Of a DNA stretch of 64,000 nucleotides, positions 34,953-46,935 are shown one piece after another. The notes below the pieces were generated by a model, which was not told where the DNA came from, did not search any database, and saw only the letters and a list, made by a program, of their open reading frames with translations. Within the stretch, counting starts at the first letter, position 1; every line of letters starts with the position of its first letter. Source of the DNA: Delphinapterus leucas (Eukaryota > Chordata > Mammalia > Artiodactyla > Monodontidae); NCBI RefSeq assembly GCF_002288925.2, contig NW_022098069.1, positions 71,706,714 through 71,770,713 of the forward strand. The letters are read 5' to 3'. Position numbers and translations under genes: made by a program.

Positions 34953-35609
34953 GTAAGTTTACATAGAGTCTCTTCTCTGAAGGTAGCTGGAATCTTAACC
35001 ACAGATTGACTTGTCTGGCCAACTTTCAAGGACTTAAAGACTTTCCCTTAATTCCGTCCACTATTGTTTCCGAACAGTAAGGCCAACTTCAGGTTGGTAC
35101 CCTGAATGGGTAGGTAAAGTCCCCAAGCAGTTTCACAGCACTCTTCTGCCCTATTCTCCTGTGTTGTGTCGTACTTCAGTTCAGACCAGTCTTGATCTCT
35201 GCTTCGTAAAGGAAAGATACCATCCCCCATCTGTTCCAAAGTAACTCCTCTTTCTTCAGACTGACCTGCAATAACTTCCTAGAATTTATTGTTCTTGTTT
35301 GCTTACTCTGTCCTAGAGTGATTATTCTCAATCCCAAGTAATATTTCTCTACCCTCTTTTCCTTACCTAATTAAGCAGAAGACAATTCAAATGTCATCAG
35401 GAACCTAAAATGTAATGTGAATATGTGAAATGGTGTTGGGGACGGGGCATGATAATTGTTTTATCCCAGTGGCTTTTTAAAAAAATTCACCACTTGGTGA
35501 AATCAAAGGCCACTAAAAAATAATGTTTTCTAATTATCAGCTTGACCTCGGTTACAGGCAGAAGGAGGAGGCAATGGGGATTGTATGTAGATAGAGAGGT
35601 AAATGCACA
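34953..35609. other. Unassigned sequence
   Basis: No gene or named repeat seen. Confidence 0.5.
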
Positions 35610-35610
35610 G

Positions 35611-35643
<33 letters not shown>

Positions 35644-35716
35644 TGTATAGAGCACATGGAACAAATAGTTGTTCATTTAATCAATATATATGTGTGTGTA
35701 TACATATATATATACA
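35610..35716. repeat. Paired (AT)n microsatellites
   Basis: Uninterrupted (AT)n at 35610-35637 running into ACATATATGTATAG, and a second mixed AT/GT tract at 35683-35716 (ATATATATGTGTGTGTATACATATATATATACAT), about 35 bp apart. Both can form hairpins. Confidence 0.92.
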
Positions 35717-37802
35717 TCACCACCTTATAAATATATGGATATAGAATTTTTTCTAAATGAATACATATACTGTTTGCTTTTAGAATTCTAAAGGCAGGAG
35801 TATTTCAGAAATAATATAAGTAAAGGTAGAAAAAAATGATGTTTGTTAAAAAATATATCTTTTTATAGGCACTAAACTATTAGAGCAGTGTTCCTAATGG
35901 TATCTTATTTATGTGACATCATGATTCTCTCAGAATTTTACAATAGACTCTACAATATTGTAGTGTGTGCTGACCAAGTTTGAGGCAGAAAAATAGAAGC
36001 ATAGGTCTGTATATAAGTTTAGGTTATTCTGGGTCTGCCGATTAGCCAGAAATAGTTTCACTTAGAACAATGTGTGGTTTACATCAATATTTTAAATTAT
36101 CTTGATACAGTGTAGTTCTGTGTTAAAACATAATGTTCTAATAAATTTCTCTGCACACTCGTGGGTTGCTTTACAATCCTGACAATTGTATATAAGGTCA
36201 TTTAGCATGGCACATTTTACATCCTGACAGAGGGGAGTCCTGAGTCCCATGACTGTAAGCATTAGTGCTAAACATTTCAGAGGAAGATATATGTTATCTG
36301 CTTTAGTTGACCAACCTAAGGTGAAAGCACTAGAATCAACCCAGCTTGGTTTGTATGCTTTAGTGAAATGCTTTCGATACCTTGGTCAGCTATGAATCTG
36401 CTCCTCCATACAGAAATGCATGGTTTGTTATAACTCTTAGACTGGAGAAGCAATGCCTGTGGCTTCTCAGAAAGATGATCTTTCTGACTTTAAATTTAGA
36501 ATAGCTGAACATCTCTGACTGCTGTGCAGTATTGGGGAGGGAGGCTGCTAAAGATACAAAGACTGCAGCTGTGCTTATTTTGGAAGACGCACAGCGCAGA
36601 GTCAGTTGTTGTGCTTAGATTATAATGCATGGCTGAGATATCCAAGTGTACAAGGGATGATGGACCAGAATAGGCTAACAGAAAAGCAGATGGGCCTCTG
36701 TAAAATGAAATCATTGAAGAGAATATCAACTAAAATTAAACTTTGTACCTATGCTTAAACAAGAAGTTATATTTCTGGGATGGAAATCCTAATTGTGTCT
36801 TCCCAACTGATTTGAAGGCAAACTATGTTCTCCTTATTTTCTCTTTAGCTTTTCCATTTATTTGTGGTAAACAAAATGGAAGAAAATAGGTGGAAAGCAG
36901 ATAATGATTTTTGACTACATGTAAATAAAACTTCTTTGATCTTAGGGAAAAAATTGTTTCACACAAAATGATATTTTAAATGATGCCCATATTTTAAAAT
37001 CTAGAGATTAAATGACCAATTGTTTGTTCCATGGGCTTTATCAGTGAAAGCCTTACACTTTGACATCATTATCACCTTGTGTTAAATTTAAATGAACAAT
37101 CACATAGTTCTAGTACCTTGGTTCATGTTAATCATGAATTTTTATATTATTTTTAAAGGAAGTGTTCAAAAAATACAACATTTTTTTCAAAGAATAGTTT
37201 TTTTAGGCTGATCCATGCCCTATCAGCAATCTATAATATTTACCACTAGGTCAATATCCTGGACTTATTATTCTCTTAAATAGATCCCTGTGAGGATATG
37301 AACAAATGGAGACAATTTATGTATTGTTCCTTAATATATCCTTTCTCTAATGCTTCAGTAAACCCTAAATGCTACAGAAAATATTGATATTATTTAAGAA
37401 TAAATGGTTTATTATGAAGTTCCCTCCCTCCAGTAAACAAAATGAAAACAACAAAGAAAGAACGAAACAAAAAGATTTCAGAAAGAAAGAAAATCTTGGG
37501 AAACTAAGAACATCATGTGGCTTCCAATTATGTTTTAGGCAAGATAGGAAATATAAGCCAAGAACTGTAGTTTTTAGACCTTTATAAAAGTATAAAATAT
37601 TTTCATATTACTTAGTTTTGATGATCCAGACTGTTTTAGCCTAAGATGAAACTGCTTAGGGGGATAGCTTCCAGGAAAGTATCCACTAACAGTTATTTTT
37701 TTCTGTGAAAGAAAACTGCAGTTGACCAAAAGCTAGAGTAGATAGTAATATTTAGAAAGAAAGAAAAAAAAAAAGAAAGAGAGGGAGATATATGTATTTA
37801 AT
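35717..37802. other. Unassigned sequence, no gene
   Basis: No named repeat. A purine-rich (GAAA)n tract lies at 37753-37787 and another A/GAAA-rich stretch at 37440-37495. A perfect 21-bp palindrome is at 36467-36487 (separate entry). Confidence 0.5.
36467..36487. repeat. Perfect 21-bp odd palindrome
   Basis: TCAGAAAGAT (36467-36476), centre G, ATCTTTCTGA (36478-36487). Ten-bp arms, single-base centre. Confidence 0.9.
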
Positions 37803-37925
37803 GTCACTATACAGATAGATCCCTGAAAAAGATTGCAAATAATCAAGTATGCCTATTCTCCATAAAGAATACTGCCAAGATTACAGAATTACTTGTGATT
37901 TAAGGCCTTGGACATTAGTTGCAAG
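37803..37925 (-). repeat. Inverted duplication A, right arm
   Basis: Reverse-complement partner of 34490-34612; identity core 37850-37907. Directly preceded by the GAAA-rich tract at 37753-37787. About 3.2 kb separates the arms. Confidence 0.88.
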
Positions 37926-39289
37926 AAGGGAAAAAATAGTCCCTCCTTGCACCTGGGAGGGAGGGCTGTTTGTCTATCTTTTCTTTTACTTCGGAAAAGT
38001 AAAGCTCAAGATTACTTGTGCTTGAAAATTGTTTTAAGATAGATAGAAGAAAGATCCTATATTCTACATTTCAATAGAAGCTAAAATATGTTTTGTTGAA
38101 CACTGCTCTCTTGATTTAAAACAAAACAAAACAAAAACTTTTAAAGGAAAATAGAAATTGTCTGTTTCTGGTTATTTTGCACTTAAACCATTAAAATGTT
38201 GCTTTCTTAGTTTCCATTAATTTTGCAAAATCATTTTTAACAATTTCAATAGTCACTTTAGCTGCATTTCTCTTAAATGCAGGCCTGTTTTCCAAGTACA
38301 AATAAATTTGAACAACAGATTTGATTTCTGTTAGAAATTTCTCCAGATGTGAATTTTGAAATACGGCTCATGTTATTATTCTGGTTTGCAGTAAAACATG
38401 GATTAAGGCATAAAAAGAAGAAGAAAATGCTTGGTAAATAAATAAGTAGATAATTAAACTTTGTTTACCATTCCATCCACAGATTTTTATGTTTGCCAGA
38501 ATATAATATTGGCTTGAGAGATGGGGTGTCAGTTAACTTGAAGCCAAACAATTCAATATTTAGGAGAATAAGAACTGAATTTTGTTGAAAAACAAGTTAC
38601 TTGCAGATTTTACTTAATTCATATGGCCACCATTTTGTATTTGTGCATGTTCTAGCTTAGCATTAGTAATGATGCTAAGCTGAATGGCATTATTTTAGCC
38701 CTATGCCTTGTCCCTTGAACAATTTTCAGCCACAGGTAATCAATATGACCAAATATGTTAGTCAAATAATTCAAATTCAAATAAATAAAATAGTTCAAAT
38801 TCAAAAACACTTGTCATCATTTTATCATGTCATTCTGACATCATATCATCAGAGAGACACATTGTATAAACCAACATTTTGTGTTATCACATTTGAAAAT
38901 ACAGATAATTTTAAAAGACATTTGTTGGCAAAATATAAATGTAATCATTTTATTTATCTTTCTTTTTTTTTCTTTCTATCATATATTGGGTAAACAAAAT
39001 TAAATATCATTTGGGTATTGTTGCAACCAGACACACTTCTGTTCCTGCAATACAGGATTTCATATTATCGCATTGATATAATTTCACCAGTCAGACCAGC
39101 AAGCAATTTAAAGACTTCTACCATTCTTTGAGAAGACAAGGGAGACTAGGCACTCACATATTCACAGTGAGCATAAGATTTAGTAACTGTCTTCTGGGGA
39201 GTAATTTGCCAGTGTACATTAAATTTTAATTGTGCACAGAAAGCTGTTTTACAGAAATTACATCATAGTACAGATGTTCACGGAAGCAT
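37926..39289. other. Unassigned sequence, no gene
   Basis: No named repeat. Holds the hairpin at 38654-38681 and a TTC/T-rich tract at 38957-38977. The 96-codon frame 38703-38993 has no motif. Confidence 0.5.
38654..38681. repeat. Perfect 10-bp-stem hairpin
   Basis: AGCTTAGCAT (38654-38663), 8-nt loop, ATGCTAAGCT (38672-38681). Too short for a pre-miRNA. Confidence 0.88.
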
Positions 39290-39645
39290 TACACCAGCAA
39301 TGGACACCACTTACTTTCCCATCAATAAGGGAATAGTTAAGCTATGAGAGATCCATTAAAGTGAATACAGAGCAGCCATGAAAAAGAGGAGATACATATT
39401 GAATGCTATGAAAAGATGCACATGGTACATTCAATAAAATGAAGACTAATATAAGAAGTCTTAGAAGATTATTCTATTTCCTATAAAGAATGATAGCTAA
39501 ATATATTTATGCATATCCATAAAAAAAGATGTCTGGAAGAATAGCAGCAAACTTAGGTGGAGGGGTGGAAAGTGGACATTGAGAGGGTTTGACTCCTTGC
39601 CTTTTATGTTTATGTCTATATAACTTAGGAGTAAACTTAGTTTAC
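39290..39645 (+). mobile_element. L1ME-type 3' fragment
   Basis: Sense match to the end of old L1 elements: CCATCAATAAGGGAATAGTTA, ACAGAGCAGCCATGAAAAAGA, ATGCACATGGTACATTCAATA, TGTCTGGAAGAATAGCAGC, GGTGGAGGGGTGGAAAGTGG, then GCCTTTTATGTTTATGTC. No A-tail remains. Confidence 0.72.
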
Positions 39646-41209
39646 TTTACAGATTTTTCTGCTCTTTTCTGCTAAAATCCAATCCTGAAAACAGCACTTA
39701 TTCCCCTTGGTCAGCATTTTTCTTTTTTCCTGAAAACTACTCTTCATCCAAAATAAATATTTCTACTGTACCACAAAACAAATTATTCAGCTTTAAAATT
39801 GCACAGCTTTTGCCATATAGTAAATTCCACTAAGCCATGGCAAAACTCCATCTCCAATTCAGAAAACGTTTATGTTTGACCAGGGGGAATGATGATAAAT
39901 TGTTTATGTTACTCTTTGTCTTCTGGGGAAATGTTTTCATTAAGCCTGAATGCTATCTAATGATTAAGACAGGAAAGTTTGAGAAAAGCTACTACTTATT
40001 CAATCACTAAATACAGATCACATTAAGATAGAGCAAGGGGGGGTGGGGGGGAAATGGCCATGCTATCTGCTTTTGGACTCGCCTTGCTACCCAATCTCCT
40101 GCTGTTCAAGGTAGGAGTAAAACATCTTTCTCACTAACGAGTGACTTTCTTTCTCTTGGAGGAGAATATTATACTCTACTGTTGAATGTTTTCTTAGTGT
40201 TATGACTCTGTGTGTGTGTGTGTGTGTGAATTCACAGAAAACTACAAGGTTTCAATGGGTGTCTGAGAAATACGTGCTTTTTGCCATCTCTAATGTTGCC
40301 CCATCTCAAATTAATTAAATTAATGGCTGCATATAAATCTGTTAGCTCCATTACTTTTATGGCTTCATCATTTTTAAGTATTTTAACAATTTAAAATATT
40401 AAGAAATTATAAAATAGACACGTAATTCCATATTCTGCGTTTTGAGTTAATGTTACTCATTATCTGTGTTTCTACATAAATATGGTTGAATGATATTAAA
40501 CAAGAAAATCTAGTATTGTATATTTAATCAAAATCAACCCTTCAATATTTGGTATACTTCAGTTTTGGGTATTTTTTATGATTTCGTGATGAATATACTT
40601 ATATATCTGGATTTCCCCTATTTTAATGAGTTGCTTTGGAGATATTCCTGTAAATAAAATTAATTTATTGAACAATACGACTTAAGATGCATGGCAAACT
40701 GCCTTCAAATTTAACATTGTATATTTAGCAAAATATTCATAATATGGTCAACTAGGCTCTATTAAATTCCATAATAATTTAGAATATTTATATAAATAGG
40801 AAAACAAATATTCATATTGAGTAATGAGTCTTAATTAGTTTGAATTTGTTTTATCTTTAAATAAGCCATATGTATTTTTTTCATAATAGCTTTGAGGTCC
40901 TGTCTACCTGGCTAATGAAAAATTCAATTTAGTTTTATTTTGAGGACACTTTCCTTCCCTAGCTTTCCGTAGTTGTATACAATGCAGTAATTTGTAGTAA
41001 ATATCACTGGTCTTTAGTTCGTTATGGTCTCCACTGCCAATGTCCATTATCTAAGCCAAGTTGATCCACTCAAATTTGTTAAATTTAGCGACCTATACTT
41101 CTACCTAAGCTTTTAAGGCCATTACATTCAGGGTTATACCTCTCTAATATATGTATACCGTCCCCAGCAGAGCCCAGCCATCTTCAGCAATACTGAATTT
41201 TGTTACATT
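39646..41209. other. Unassigned sequence, no gene
   Basis: No gene or named repeat. A G-rich run is near 40037-40051 and a (TG)10 tract at 40209-40228. Confidence 0.5.
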
Positions 41210-41600
41210 ACTGTATCAGAGATCCTCAAGACCACCTTCAAATTCAATGATTCACTGGAAGGACTCACAGGACCCAGAAAATCATTATACTTACAGTTGC
41301 AACTTATTATAGAAAAAGGATACAGTTTGAAATCAGCAAAGGTAAAGGCACATAGGGCAGGTAAGGCACTATACTTCCATGTGCTCTCTTCTGGTAGAAT
41401 CTTAAAGATAGTGCTTAACCTGCCAGCAATGATGTGTGACATGTACAAAGTACTACCAACCAGGGAAGCTCACCTGAGTCTTGGTGTGCAGAGTTTTTAC
41501 TGGAAGTTGGTCGCTGATCCATGGCTGAACACCTGCATGGCTGACGTTAGTCACTTAGTTTCCAGCCCCTACAGAGACCTAACCGATACCTTGTAGCCCA
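41210..41600 (-). repeat. Probable old LTR, antisense, family not named
   Basis: The order GGAAGGACTCACAGGACCCAG, TTACAGTTGCAACTTATTATAG, AAAGGATACAGTTTGAAATCAGC, GGTAAAGGCACATAGGGCA, then CCAGGGAAGCTCACCTGAGTC and GTTTTTACTGGAAGTTGGTCG resembles the antisense side of a mammalian ERV LTR. I cannot give the family, and both limits are uncertain. The two frames here (41203-41448 minus, 41297-41596 plus) are by-products. Confidence 0.42.
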
Positions 41601-43777
41601 AGGCTTCAAGAAAACAAAAAATACTCTTATCCAATACAGCTGCGCCCAACCCCTTGCAAGGCCCTGAAATTTAAAAAGCCAGAGCTTTTCTTTGAAAAAT
41701 GTAATCCTCTTTACTCTCTATAATGCAGGGAATTTCAGGCCTTCAAAAACAAATAATTACAATGACTTCCTTGTCCTCTGTTAGGGGATCAAAGAAAAAA
41801 TATTCCTCTCATTCTTCCCAGATACACATAGGAGAAAAAAAAAAAAAAGACTTCTTTAATCAGCTGTTTTTCCACAGATGTAATATATTCCCAGAGACAC
41901 CAGGGTTATTTCAAGATACTAAGTTATGAAGTTGATTTGTTACATAGCAATAGTGATCAGAGCAGTTAGATTCACACATATAATTAATAAATTAAATGTG
42001 AATCATTTTATGACTGTGCTGTTTTCACATTTAGATAGATTCTGCTACATAACTAAAATGTAGGCAGTTTAGAAAATTTTAGAAATAATAAACAGCATTG
42101 AAACTATATGTACTTAATGCAGATACAATTATGAAATTTCTACTGATCAATTCTTTGGGGCTTCTTTTTTTTGTTTCTGTTTTTAAATTAAATATGTCAT
42201 AAAGAAGTCATTATTAATTTTTAACACAAAGTATATGCAAATATATGGGCACATATGTTCATATGTTAAACCCCATGTTACTCAACCACAGAGTTACCAT
42301 TTATTTGTTTGTTTGTTTTGTTCTTTCACAGAGTTACCTTTGAAATGCCATGATTTGGTTTTTTTGTGGGGTTTTTTGCATATTCTTTATGAGGTGACCT
42401 ATGCATATACAAGCATCTACCTCTATCTATATTTTTTAAGCAAATTTTAGTAAACTGCACACTATGATATAACATATTTTTTCCTAAAATATAGATATTG
42501 GAAATTATACAGCTATTTTTCTGTCATGGTTTGTATTTTTATTTTATGTATGTCATTTTAACCTTATGTTTTTAATGTTCTGTAGTTAACTGTGTTTTCT
42601 TTAATGAAATCTAGAATTTTTGATCATACTCTCAAAGGTCATTCTAACTCTACTATAGAAATATCACAAATAAGAGAAATATTAACATTTTTACATTTAG
42701 ATTTGTCCCTTCTTATTTATTCCCACTTTTTAAAGAATCATTTCCAAAATATTTCCCAGAGGTCTACTAAATTATCACAATCATTTATTTTAAAATATAG
42801 AATTTCTACTACTTTAAATTAAATTTTTATTTTATTTTAAATTATCATATATGCTTATACCAATTTATGAAATTTATAGCTAAATTATACTGATATAGCT
42901 ATGTAGGTACCATCACAACAACTGTTTTAATTATTACATTTTGTCATATATTTTAATATCTGGTAGAGCTACTTCATGACTTTATTTTGATTTTTAGAAT
43001 TTTCTAGGTTAAACTGGGTTGTTTATTTTTCCAAATAAAATAGAACATAAGAAACATAACTTACTAAACTTTGAAATGAATACAGTGCCACAGAAGCACA
43101 GGCCTAGATTAAAAAGGCTTTTACAGTTCAAGTCTTAAAACGAACTTCAGGCCTCCAAAGATACACTAACAAAAGTGGCCATGAAAACTGTGCAGACACA
43201 AAGGAATGTACACTACATGAAACTCACTTCAGATGTGTCCCTAAGAATAATGTTTAAGAAAATAACCTCCCAGAATACAGACACATGGACCATGGAAAAC
43301 CTTGAAAAAGCACATTCTTCCCAGAGGACTGAATTTCATCTCAGGGGATAGAGATAATGCCCCTCTCCATGGCAAAGAACAGATCTGTTTTCTCCTCCAG
43401 GATTATAATTATGTCATTTTATTGTAATGATATAGGAATGTCTCCCACTAGCGCAAAGGTTAGCAGAATTGATATCGTAACATGGGGAATTTTATAAACT
43501 CAGAATTCCTGGGCTGGGATGAAGACCCATTGGGTGAACAGCATCAGCCTATGCCACAATCATGGGACTTGGGGTGTCAATAGTAACTGATGCAAACATG
43601 CAGCTCATGTTACCTGCTGTGCCACCAGTGATACAGTTCTTTGTCTCTGACACAGGATTTTTGTGATTTTTTTCATCATCAATGACACTATAGTAGAATA
43701 ACTTGTTAGCTTAAAACCAGGGTAAAATCCAAAACACTGGAGAATTTTTTGATAATAATATATCTTTTCAATATTAG
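41601..43777. other. Unassigned sequence, no gene
   Basis: No gene supported. 42780-42960 is extremely AT-rich. The 43080-43680 part is less AT-rich and may be an old LTR or transposon, but I do not recognise it. Confidence 0.45.
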
Positions 43778-43902
43778 GTCACCTGAACAAGGGAAGCCAT
43801 ATTGAATCAGATACAAAGAACCACACATCAAGTGATGAACCTGGACTTCATGCTCAATGCAATTACTGGACAAGAACTTGTGTTGTTACTCTTGGTAAAA
43901 AG
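43778..43902 (+). other. Candidate 125-bp exon with an open frame
   Basis: Acceptor TATCTTTTCAATATTAG ends at 43777; donor AAAAAG|GTGAGTAT begins at 43903. One of three frames (offset 2) is open across all 41 codons, reading HLNKGSHIESDTKNH at its start; the other two have early stops. No domain is recognised. The downstream intron-side sequence runs at once into a MaLR LTR (43926). It could be an exon of an unknown gene or RNA, or chance. Confidence 0.28.
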
Positions 43903-43925
43903 GTGAGTATGTTCTATTTGTATAG

Positions 43926-44255
43926 TGTTATGAGTTGAAGTGTGTCCCCCCTCAAATTCATATGTTGGCGTCCTAACTCCCAGTATCTAATAATGTCACC
44001 TTATTTGGCAATAAGACTATTTCAGATGTAGTTAAGTTGAGATGAGGTCATCAGGGTAGGTGCTAATCCAGTAACTATATCTTTATAAAAACAGGAAATT
44101 TGAACACAAGGATATTCATACAGGGAGAATGCTGTGTGAAGCTGAAGGAAAGTATTGGGGTGAGGCTTCAAGACTGTGAGACAATATATTTCTGTTGCTT
44201 AAGTCACCCAGCCTGTGGTAGTACTTTGTTATAGCAGCTCTAGCAAACTAATGTA
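43926..44255 (+). repeat. ERVL-MaLR solo LTR (MLT1-like), sense
   Basis: Begins TGTTATGAGTTGAAGTGTGTC, contains CAAATTCATATGTTGGCGTCC, GTTGAGATGAGGTCATCAGGG, ATCTTTATAAAAACAGGAAAT, GACTGTGAGACAATATATTTC and AGTCACCCAGCCTGTGGTA, and ends at GCAAACTAATGTA. Full-length or nearly so, about 330 bp. No internal provirus. Confidence 0.82.
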
Positions 44256-45069
44256 GGAAAAGGGTGAAGTGGATGTATGGAAATCAGAAGAGCAGGGACT
44301 TAACTGGCTGCCCGACATATGTCCTTTTATTTCTAGGATGACATTTAAACTGCATTCCCATTCTACCTTATATTCTGGTGGGGACAGGCATCTGAATTCT
44401 GGATATTACAATGCAGATGAGAAGTATAAGAACACCACTTAGAAGCCTTGGGCATAAAAGCCTTTGACTCATTATCCTTCGTGACTTTTCATCTTTCAGT
44501 AGTGATCATTGAAGCCATGTTTTGAAAACAAAAGAACCAAAAATAAATTTTTTAAGTGCATCTTTCAATTCAGTTTTGAAGTCTATGAGTGAGAATTGTG
44601 TTAAGTCACTGAGATTTTGGATTTTATCTGTTAAAGTAGCAATGTTATCTAGACAAATACACAATAACAACTTCCTTACCACTAACCCAATCACATTATA
44701 CAGATCAATAATTCAGGAATATTTTGGAAAGTTTGTGTTGGGATGATTGGAGAGTGAGGATATACAGAACCTTTGTTCTACGTTATTGGGTAGCATTAAC
44801 TGTCCAATTTGATAAAACGTACTTGGTTGGGTACCATCTATGCTGAACATTAATGAGCATAATAGAGAACCACATCGTTTTGTAAGTAGATTATCCAGAT
44901 TTCCCTGAGGGGGATGGGTATTGAGTGTGAGCTATGAAAATGCCAACTCTGAATACTTTATAATCCAAAATTTTCTGACATTAAACTTAAATTAGTTTCC
45001 TGTAGTGTTTTTTTTTAAAGAAATGTATGTTTTGTCGCTATGAGTGAATAGAGTTAAAAGATAAGCAGT
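44256..45069. other. Unassigned sequence, no gene
   Basis: No gene or nameable repeat. Confidence 0.5.
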
Positions 45070-46706
45070 AAGAGCCACTTCTAGAATGGAGGCATGAGGA
45101 GATCTGCAGACTGGCTCCCCGGCATAACCTGGTAAAATTTTTATAAAAGAAAACATTTAAAGTCTATGGATATTGTCTTCAAGGCATACACCAAGTGGAG
45201 AAATGTTTATTCAAGAAAATCTACATTTTGGTAAGAATAGCAAGAGTCGGTGGCACTTGATCCATAACCGGCGCCCTCTCCCACAATTCCACAGATTAGT
45301 ATGATAACATCTCTACTCTTGGTAGATGTGGTGAAGAAGATGGGACTTCCTCCTCCTTCAGTAATCAGTCAAGTGCTTCAGTGTCTTCCTGGGAGAGGCA
45401 ATCAACCAGCATTTATCATTCTCCCAAGCTCCATGTTGCAGAGCCTCAATTTCAGACTAGTGCAGCAGAGAGGCTGGGTCTTCCTTCCTCTCCCTAGCTT
45501 TCCTTCTTCCATAGCGTGATGGTTCCACTACAAGAGAGGAAGACTGAAAATACTAGCACCCTATCCTTGCTGCAGCCTGCTTAAAGGTCAGAAGTTCTGT
45601 GCAGGGAAGGGCAAGCTGAGAAGACCAAAGGCATCTGGTTCACATGCTACCTTACTCATCAAGCAGGAATGTCTCTCTGAGAGAAGTGGATGACCCTCTC
45701 TGCTCCCATCTTAGGATCAGGGGCTCAGAGGTTTTGCCCAAAGGGTAAAGATATGTCATAATAACACAAAGCTCCAAAGCCCTCCCCTCCAAAAATGACT
45801 GTATTTAGAACAGAATGTGGGGAACTAAAGGCTAAGGTCATCTGAAAAACAGTGAAGATTTTGGTGGGAAGCAATTTAGAAGAGGCCAATCATAAGAACC
45901 TTAAACTAAGCTGTAAATAAGCTACTCCATCAGAGAGAACCAGGGAAAGAAACAGATAAGGAAGCCTTACTGGAGTCAGAACAAACCTTGAAGACTGACC
46001 TCCAAAATTAGTTCTTCAGGGCCTCAGACTTAGTTGGATTAGACTGAGGAGCAATTCACACCCCACAGCATAGTCAAAACCAATAGTGCAATCAGCTGAC
46101 AGTTACTGGAGCCTAACTGCTGTGTGTGATACCAAAAGAGACAGATAGCCTAACAGAGAGAAGGGGAAAGTCAAAGAGAGCCCTGTCAAAACCACTGACA
46201 TACCAGGGTGTCTGTGCACACACCCAAGGCTGCCTGCACCCTCTGAGTAGTGACATCAGAGGCCTCACACTATAGGGAAATATACTTTGTTCAAATAGTC
46301 CAGCCAAGTCTCTAAACGAATAAGCAGGCAAGCAAACAAATAAGACAATAATAACAAGCCCTGGAGAGGGAAGATTAATATCCAGAGTTGCTACAGTATA
46401 TTATCAAAAATCAAAAATGTTTTCAACAAAAATGTATAAAACATGAAAAAGAAAAAACCCTGAAAGTTGTGACCCATACACAGAAACAAAGCAGGCGACA
46501 GAAATTTCCTGGAAGAGGGCTTAGATGTTAGACTTAACAGACAAACATGTAAAATAACTATTATAAATATGTTCAAAGAAACAAGGAAAACACTTAAATA
46601 AAGGAAGTTATAGTGACAATATCTCATCAAATAAAGAATATAAAGAGATAGAAATAATGAAGAAAGACTCATGTAGAAACTCTGGAATTTAAAAATACCG
46701 TAACTG

Positions 46707-46935
46707 GGGCTTCCCTGGTGGCGCAGTGGTTGAGAGTACGCCTGCCGATGCAGGGGACACGGGTTCGTGCCCCGGTCTGGGAAAATCCCACATGCCGCGG
46801 AGCGGCTGGGCCCGTGAGCCATGGCCGCTGAGCCTGCACGTCCAGAGCCTGTGCTCCACAATGGGAGAGGCCACAACAGTGAGAGGCCCGCATACCTCAA
46901 AACAAAAACAAACAAACAACAACAACAACAAAAAG
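46707..46935 (+). mobile_element. CHR-type SINE inserted in the L1ME
   Basis: Sense, full-length short form with tail CAAAACAAAAACAAACAAAC. Target-site duplication TACCGTAACTG is at 46696-46706 and 46936-46946. The complement gives an open minus-strand frame fused to L1 sequence (46391-46915, 174 codons), the longest frame in the window and not a gene. Confidence 0.96.
46719..46772 (+). promoter_or_regulatory. Internal RNA polymerase III promoter of the SINE
   Basis: A box TGGCGCAGTGG at 46719-46729 and B box GGTTCGTGCCC at 46762-46772, close to the tRNA consensus and correctly spaced. The same pair occurs in the 63063 copy (63075-63085 and 63118-63128). It shows tRNA ancestry; activity is not shown. 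Confidence 0.8.

Noticed and set aside
36905..36921. 17-bp match ATGATTTTTGACTACAT to the right arm of inverted duplication B (near 53243)
   Set aside because: Flanks do not align; a chance match is plausible in AT-rich DNA.
46719..46772. tRNA-like A and B boxes suggesting tRNA genes
   Set aside because: They belong to the tRNA-derived head of SINEs; no cloverleaf or anticodon arm is intact.
46391..46915. Longest open frame in the window (174 codons, minus strand), with similar peptides in frames at 1936-2241, 48532-48840, 57284-57661, 60209-60541 and 63044-63256
   Set aside because: The shared peptide (LSLLWPLPL..., PSRSAACGIF...) is the antisense reading of the CHR SINE. Recurrence follows the repeat, not a protein family.
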